Source: Terrisporobacter mayombei
GTDB taxonomy: Bacteria > Bacillota > Clostridia > Peptostreptococcales > Peptostreptococcaceae
NCBI RefSeq assembly: GCF_014333445.1
Contig: NZ_JACRYU010000011.1
Coordinates: 1-60,241, forward strand
DNA length: 60,241 nt
Reading direction: 5' to 3'
The stretch's first letter is position 1, and each line of letters begins with the position of its first letter. The notes under the pieces were generated by a model. It had not been told where the DNA came from. It saw only the letters and a list, made by a program, of their open reading frames with translations, and did not search any database. The position numbers and the translations under genes were made by a program. Below are positions 56,241-60,241 of the stretch, one piece after another.

Positions 56241-56282
56241 AAAAACCATAAAAATTGTGATATACAATCTTTATGGTTTTTT
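56241..56282 (+). terminator. Terminator after aspS
   Basis: AAAACCATAAAAATTG pairs with CAATCTTTATGGTTTT (one mismatch), then TTTT. Confidence 0.85.
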
Positions 56283-56359
56283 ATATGCATATAGATAAGC
56301 TGAAAATAAAACATATAATATGTTTATTAAATAAATTGATTATATGAATATATACAATA

Positions 56360-56399
56360 AAATAGGTAGATTATAAATTTAGTTATAATCTACCTATTT
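56360..56399. repeat. Perfect 17-bp inverted repeat
   Basis: Arms 56360-56376 and 56383-56399 are perfectly complementary around a 6-nt loop; the core reads GGTAGATTATAA. It is AT-rich with no long U-run on the plus strand, so it is an unusual terminator or an operator or repeat element. Confidence 0.6.
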
Positions 56400-56404
56400 C
56401 AGAG

Positions 56405-56563
56405 TAAGAAAATTAAGCTATATTGCTAGTCCTTTAGTAATAAGATAAAACATATTAGTAAAGGAATACCACCTAGATATATTTCGTATCCTAAATGGTA
56501 AAAATATTATAGTTAAAGAAAAAATTTATAAACATAGAGGATGAGTAATTCTGCTATGTTTTT
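56405..56563 (+). ncRNA. Possible structured RNA upstream of ogt
   Basis: In a 630-nt gap: hairpin CCTTTAGTAATA with TATTAGTAAAGG (one mismatch), a second with CCA...TGG ends and TAG/CTA, GATA/TATC inside, then AAACATAG / CTATGTTT followed by a U-run, a terminator at about 56530-56562. No promoter could be chosen. A weak 64-codon frame at 56541 begins inside the terminator and is not likely real. Confidence 0.3.
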
Positions 56564-56812
56564 AAGAAGAATAAAGTATTTATGTAATAATTATAGATAT
56601 TTTGACAAATATTGTCTACAAACTAAAAAAAGTAATATAAATTTATTAAATTATATAAAAAATAATAATTATAAAAAGACATATATTTTATGTAATTTTT
56701 ATATTAGTTTTAAGGATTTACTAATTGGGTACTAATAAAAAGTAGAGAAATGAAATACTATGACAAAATATGTATTTATATTTATAATATATTATGAATG
56801 TATATTTTATTG

Positions 56813-56857
56813 AAAGGAGACACGATTTTATCATTTTATATCGTGTATTATATAACA
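56813..56857 (+). promoter_or_regulatory. Hairpin-bridged Shine-Dalgarno of ogt
   Basis: AAAGGAG (56813-56819) is followed at once by a 7-bp stem ACACGAT (56820-56826) with ATCGTGT (56840-56846), then 11 nt to the ATG at 56858. Linear spacing is 38 nt; with the hairpin folded it is 11 nt. Confidence 0.5.
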
Positions 56858-57331
56858 ATGTATAATATATTTTTTTATGAAACAGATATAGGGACTATTG
56901 GGATTAGGGAAGATGGTCAATATATAACAAATATATATTTTTCAAAATTTAATACAGAAGATAATATATTAGAGACCGACTTAATAATATCAGGAATAAT
57001 GCAAATTAATGAATATATTCAGGGGAAAAGAAAGAAATTTGACTTGCCTTTAAATTTAGAAGGAACGGAATTTCAAAAGAAAGTATGGAATGAACTGAAA
57101 AACATTCCTTATGGAGAAACAAGAAGTTATAAGGATATTGCAGTAGCAATAGGTAATGAAAAAGCCTCTAGAGCTATTGGTATGGCAAATAATAAAAATC
57201 CAATACCAATACTTATTCCATGTCATAGGGTTATAGGTGCAAATGGAAAATTAGTAGGATATAGAGGTGGACTTGATATAAAAGAAAAACTACTTAATAT
57301 AGAAAACGCAGATTTGAACAAAGGAGAATAA
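56858..57331 (+). CDS. ogt: Methylated-DNA--protein-cysteine methyltransferase
   Basis: Repairs O6-alkylguanine by moving the alkyl group to its own Cys. Active-site [13 protein letters not shown]-binding helix [13 protein letters not shown] start at ATG 56858 (157 residues) because [16 protein letters not shown] matches the family start; the in-frame ATG at 56798 lacks a ribosome site. Its Shine-Dalgarno is 38 nt upstream beyond a hairpin. Followed 2 nt later by nfo, forming a repair operon. Confidence 0.92.
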   Translation: MYNIFFYETDIGTIGIREDGQYITNIYFSKFNTEDNILETDLIISGIMQINEYIQGKRKKFDLPLNLEGTEFQKKVWNELKNIPYGETRSYKDIAVAIGNEKASRAIGMANNKNPIPILIPCHRVIGANGKLVGYRGGLDIKEKLLNIENADLNKGE

Positions 57332-57333
57332 AA

Positions 57334-58167
57334 ATGTTAAATATAGGATGTCACTTATCGGTATCAAAAGGTTTTAAAAATATGGGAGATGAGGCATTAA
57401 GTATAGGTGCCAATACTTTTCAATTCTTTACTCGTAACCCAAGGGGAGGAAAAGCGAAAGATTTAGATGATAAAGATATACAAGCATTTCTAAAATTAGC
57501 TGAAGAAAATAAATTTGCTAAATTATTAGCTCATGCTCCATATACGTTAAATGCATGTGCAGCAGATGAAAGTAAAAGAGAATTTGCTATACAAACTTTT
57601 GAAGATGATTTAAGAAGATTACAAAAAGTTCCAAACAACTTATATAATTTCCATCCAGGAAGTCATGTAAAACAAGGAGTAGATGTTGGCATAGAATATA
57701 TAGCTGATATGATTAATAAAGCTCTAAAGCCAGAACATACTACTACAGTACTACTTGAAACTATGGCTGGAAAAGGTACTGAGATAGGAAGAAGTTTTGA
57801 AGAATTAAGATCAATAATAGATAGAGTTGAATTAAAAGATAAAATAGGTGTATGTCTTGATACTTGTCATGTATTTGATGCTGGGTATGATATTGTAAAT
57901 GATTTAGATGGTGTACTAGAAGAATTTGATAGAGTAATAGGTATTGATAGATTAAAAGCAATACATTTAAATGATAGTGTACATGGATTTGAAAGTAAAA
58001 AAGATAGACATGCTAAAATAGGTGAAGGAAAAATTGGATTAGAAGCAATAACAAGAATTATAAACCATCCAAAGCTTCGTAACTTGCCATTTTTACTTGA
58101 AACACCAAATGAATTAGAAGGATATTCTAAAGAGATTGAATTATTGAAAAGTGTATATAAAGGATAA
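57334..58167 (+). CDS. nfo: Deoxyribonuclease IV (AP endonuclease Nfo)
   Basis: Cuts DNA 5' to abasic sites. 277 residues, TIM-barrel with metal ligands in [50 protein letters not shown] and LLETP. Start has AAAGGAG. Cotranscribed with ogt. Confidence 0.96.
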   Translation: MLNIGCHLSVSKGFKNMGDEALSIGANTFQFFTRNPRGGKAKDLDDKDIQAFLKLAEENKFAKLLAHAPYTLNACAADESKREFAIQTFEDDLRRLQKVPNNLYNFHPGSHVKQGVDVGIEYIADMINKALKPEHTTTVLLETMAGKGTEIGRSFEELRSIIDRVELKDKIGVCLDTCHVFDAGYDIVNDLDGVLEEFDRVIGIDRLKAIHLNDSVHGFESKKDRHAKIGEGKIGLEAITRIINHPKLRNLPFLLETPNELEGYSKEIELLKSVYKG

Positions 58168-58169
58168 GT

Positions 58170-58202
58170 AAAAAGTGAACTTTATAAGTTCACTTTTTTA
58201 TT
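58170..58202. terminator. Bidirectional terminator between nfo and the AlkD-like gene
   Basis: AAAAAGTGAACTT, TATA, AAGTTCACTTTTT (one offset), with U-runs on both strands. Confidence 0.85.
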
Positions 58203-58215
58203 TATTAGAAATTTA

Positions 58216-58911
58216 TTACTTTATTTTCATAGTCCTCATTAAATTTTTATCACTTTTGCTTACACGATTAGATTCTATAATTTTTTGAAGTGCTTTATTA
58301 TAAGTAAACTTATCTAAATTATTATTTTCTAAGAATTTTAGAGTTTTATCAGGATAATGTATGTATGCAAATGATATTGCCCAAGCCACTGCCATTTTTA
58401 CATAGTAACCTTCATGGCTAATATTATTTAAAATATGTAAAATTTCATCAATATAATCATCTACTATATAAAAATTAAGCATCATTACAACTGCAAATCG
58501 AATATCAAATTCTTTAGATGATAAAGAATAAGGACGTATAAATTCCCATACTTCTTTCATATTTTTCTTAGTGAATTTTAAGTTATTACAAAAACTATCA
58601 CATATACCCCAATTATTAATTTTAGGAATAAAATTTTTCATATAATTGAATCGACTTTCATTATCAGTTTTTATATAACCAATAGTTAATCCTTCAATCA
58701 TTATTTCTTCATAATAGTCACTATAAGGATTTTCTAAGTATTCATTCCAATTATCTTTTGATAAATTTTTTGATATTTTTCTTAATAAAGGAAGTCTTAC
58801 ACCTAATATATTATCTATATTTGGGCATAATTTACTATGAAATTTTTTATATTTTTCATCAATTAAATTAAATAATTCAATTCTAATTTCATCGTTTATA
58901 TTTTTATTCAT
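58216..58911 (-). CDS. DNA alkylation repair protein (AlkD-like)
   Basis: 231 residues of HEAT-like helical repeats. AlkD excises cationic alkylated bases without flipping them; its key residues Trp, Asp and Trp correspond here to W101 and D105 (NNWGICD) and W177 (AVAWAISFA). So the catalytic set seems kept. Start has GAGGTGA. It is convergent with ogt-nfo, making a local repair group. Confidence 0.87.
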   Translation of the reverse strand: MNKNINDEIRIELFNLIDEKYKKFHSKLCPNIDNILGVRLPLLRKISKNLSKDNWNEYLENPYSDYYEEIMIEGLTIGYIKTDNESRFNYMKNFIPKINNWGICDSFCNNLKFTKKNMKEVWEFIRPYSLSSKEFDIRFAVVMMLNFYIVDDYIDEILHILNNISHEGYYVKMAVAWAISFAYIHYPDKTLKFLENNNLDKFTYNKALQKIIESNRVSKSDKNLMRTMKIK

Positions 58912-58953
58912 ATGGTCACCTCATTTAAATTGAGTATATCATATAAAAAAGAA

Positions 58954-58990
58954 AGAGACATAAATTTGTCATTATAAAATTTATGTCTCT
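58954..58990 (-). terminator. Terminator after the His-rich gene
   Basis: AGAGACATAAATTT pairs with AAATTTATGTCTCT; on the minus strand followed by TTCTTTTTT. Confidence 0.8.
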
Positions 58991-59040
58991 AAATAATAAA
59001 CTTTTGATGTAAAGTTTTTGGAGGGAAAATTATAATTTAA

Positions 59041-59298
59041 TTACTTATGATCACGATGGCAATGATGATCATGTGTGTGACAAGCAGAGTGATTTCCATG
59101 ACAACATTGATGGTTTTTATGTTCTTTATCGTCTTTGTCATGATCATGATGACCACAATTAGAACAATTATTTAATTGTATAAACCCATCATTATCCATA
59201 GCATTTGAATTGAAATCAGGAACATTTGGAGAAATATCCTCATTTAATGCAGGATTAAAATTAAATTGTGGTTTATTTCTATATCCTTCAGTAGTCAT
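59041..59298 (-). CDS. Small His/Cys-rich protein, probable metal binder
   Basis: 85 residues. The first 40 are ordinary and Asn/Pro-rich; the last 42 hold about 13 His and 6 Cys (NCGHHDHDKDD, HQCCHGNHSACHTHDHHC). This suggests binding of Ni, Zn, Cu or Co, for storage, buffering or a surface layer. No signal peptide. Start has AGGAGG. Family unknown. Confidence 0.75.
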   Translation of the reverse strand: MTTEGYRNKPQFNFNPALNEDISPNVPDFNSNAMDNDGFIQLNNCSNCGHHDHDKDDKEHKNHQCCHGNHSACHTHDHHCHRDHK

Positions 59299-59427
59299 AA
59301 AATACCTCCTATATTTTAATTGTCATTAATAGTATGCTGAAAAACTAATAAAAATATTGTAAGAAGAAAAAACAAGAAATCGTAGTTATTGGAAATTATA
59401 GAAATTTTAAAATAATTATAAAAAAAT

Positions 59428-59466
59428 AGCTGTGTAAAAATGATCGAAAATCAATTTTACACAGCT
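59428..59466 (-). terminator. Terminator after the ferredoxin gene
   Basis: AGCTGTGTAAAA with TTTTACACAGCT, plus inner TGAT/ATCA; on the minus strand a run of seven U. Confidence 0.85.
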
Positions 59467-59487
59467 ACTTTAATTTATAAAAAATAA

Positions 59488-59877
59488 TTAATCAGCAACT
59501 TCAACTACTTCAAGTATTTCCATTGGGCATGCTTTTACACATATTCCACAAGCCATACATTTAGAAGGTGCTGGTTTTTCCTCAGATTTAACTATGATAC
59601 CTTTTGGACAGACATCTACACAAGTTAGACATCCTGTACATTTTTTCTTATCTATAGCATATACTCCTTTAGCATTTTTAGATATAGCTTCTTCAGGACA
59701 TTTTTTAGCACAAACACCACATTGATTGCAAGCTTTAACATCTAAAACATCTTTTTTATTAACCCCTATAGATATACAAGAGAAACCTTTAGTTTTATAA
59801 AAGGCTTCTGAGCAAGCTAGTTCACAACTTAAACAAGCTTGGCATAAAGATTTGTCTGTAACAACTAATTTTTTCAA
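59488..59877 (-). CDS. Ferredoxin-like protein with four [4Fe-4S] motifs
   Basis: 129 residues with four CX2CX2CX3C groups: CQACLSCELAC, CNQCGVCAKKC, CTGCLTCVDVC and CMACGICVKAC. It should carry up to four clusters as an electron carrier, similar to the electron-transfer subunits (CooF/HycB/DmsB-like) of larger redox enzymes; partner unknown. Starts with TTG, 7 nt after AAGGGGG. The likely partners may lie beyond the right edge, but the gene points away from it. Confidence 0.9.
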   Translation of the reverse strand: MKKLVVTDKSLCQACLSCELACSEAFYKTKGFSCISIGVNKKDVLDVKACNQCGVCAKKCPEEAISKNAKGVYAIDKKKCTGCLTCVDVCPKGIIVKSEEKPAPSKCMACGICVKACPMEILEVVEVAD

Positions 59878-59902
59878 TCCTATTCCCCCTTAATATGTAG
59901 AA

Positions 59903-59927
59903 CGTTTATTTTGTTAAAAAATAAACG
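59903..59927 (-). promoter_or_regulatory. Inverted repeat in the ferredoxin leader
   Basis: CGTTTATTTT, 5 nt, AAAATAAACG: a perfect 10-bp stem just upstream of the ferredoxin ribosome site. Possible operator or leader hairpin. Confidence 0.45.
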
Positions 59928-60143
59928 CCTTAGTTCAAGTGTATATGATTATTATGTCAAAATCAACGAAGTGACAACAATCTATTGATTACTTTTTGGA
60001 AAGTAAAAATTTCATAATAAAAATATCTAAAAATAAAATGAAGAAAATAATAAAAATTTGAAAAATATTAATAAGTAAGCTATTATAAAAAAATATAGGC
60101 TAAAATATAATTAAATAATTATGGTTTTGTTAATTAGATATGA

Positions 60144-60158
60144 TGAGAATCATTCTCG
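60144..60158 (+). promoter_or_regulatory. Fur-type box near the right edge
   Basis: TGAGAAT-C-ATTCTCG fits the 7-1-7 Fur box TGATAAT-N-ATTATCA at 12 of 14 defined positions and is an almost perfect palindrome. The controlled gene probably starts to the right of the window; no gene start is seen in the remaining 83 nt. Confidence 0.55.
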
Positions 60159-60241
60159 AATTGATAAATAAACCGATAGGTTAAATTAAGTTTCATATCT
60201 TTAAAAATTTGCATGGCAAACAAGCCTAACGAAATTATAAA

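Noticed and set aside
56541..56735. 64-codon plus-strand reading frame
   Set aside because: Its start lies inside a terminator hairpin, the AGAGG directly abuts the ATG, and the product is low-complexity Asn/Lys/Tyr as expected from AT-rich noncoding DNA.

Overview
The window reads as chromosomal DNA of a low-GC, anaerobic, endospore-forming Clostridia species. Sporulation genes (spoIIAA-spoIIAB-sigF, spoVAC-AD-AE, a SpoIVB protease, a CwlD-like amidase, a BofC-domain protein), pyruvate formate-lyase with its activase, the SCIFF ranthipeptide pair and strong AAGGAGG ribosome sites all point that way. From memory, the gene order resembles that of Clostridioides difficile, so I place it in Peptostreptococcaceae (for example Paraclostridium, Paeniclostridium or Romboutsia); I could not check this by alignment. 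I saw no rRNA, tRNA, CRISPR array or prophage. The only sign of a mobile element is the edge of a probable insertion sequence at the left end.

Layout. 1-1500: possible IS edge, asparaginase, and an intergenic candidate small RNA. 1.7-4.2 kb: cysteine desulfurase and ThiI (sulfur transfer to tRNA). 4.2-7.5 kb: pflA and pflB on the minus strand, with an exact FNR-type box upstream. 7.8-11.5 kb: a Na+/Ca2+ exchanger-type carrier, a DEAD-box helicase and FolT. 11.6-15.7 kb: a candidate structured RNA, then spoIIA (with a sigma-H type promoter) and spoVA. 15.8-23.5 kb: class A PBP, SpoIVB-type protease, an unknown protein, CwlD-like amidase with a phospholipase C-like gene, and a split ThrE-type exporter. 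23.8-33.9 kb: ABC-F, HflX with a HEAT protein, Nudix, YigZ, TPR protein, split TauE, NadE and YebC. 34.2-36.4 kb: small cysteine-rich zinc-finger-like and unknown genes. 36.5-42.9 kb: BofC-domain protein, ruvCAB, queA, tgt, yajC (recombination and queuosine). 42.9-45.1 kb: SCIFF peptide, its radical SAM maturase and a gamma-carbonic anhydrase-like protein. 45.2-56.2 kb: recJ, apt, relA, dtd, an MBL hydrolase, hemZ, hisS, aspS. 56.8-58.9 kb: three DNA alkylation and abasic-site repair genes. 59.0-60.2 kb: His/Cys-rich protein, four-cluster ferredoxin, and a Fur-type box facing the right edge.

Most genes are conserved housekeeping or sporulation genes. The less expected signals are in RNA and translation control: (1) a ~128-nt minus-strand RNA with promoter and terminator whose hairpin loops carry CCC(C)TT or TTCCCC, complementary to Shine-Dalgarno sequences; (2) two unrelated genes whose only good Shine-Dalgarno lies 33-38 nt upstream, with a hairpin between that would reduce the gap to 11 nt in both; (3) a terminator whose 3' arm is also the Shine-Dalgarno of the next gene; (4) a folT leader that could pair with its own Shine-Dalgarno; and (5) two candidate structured RNAs upstream of spoIIA and ogt. 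All of these rest on base-pairing read by eye and are candidates, not established elements.
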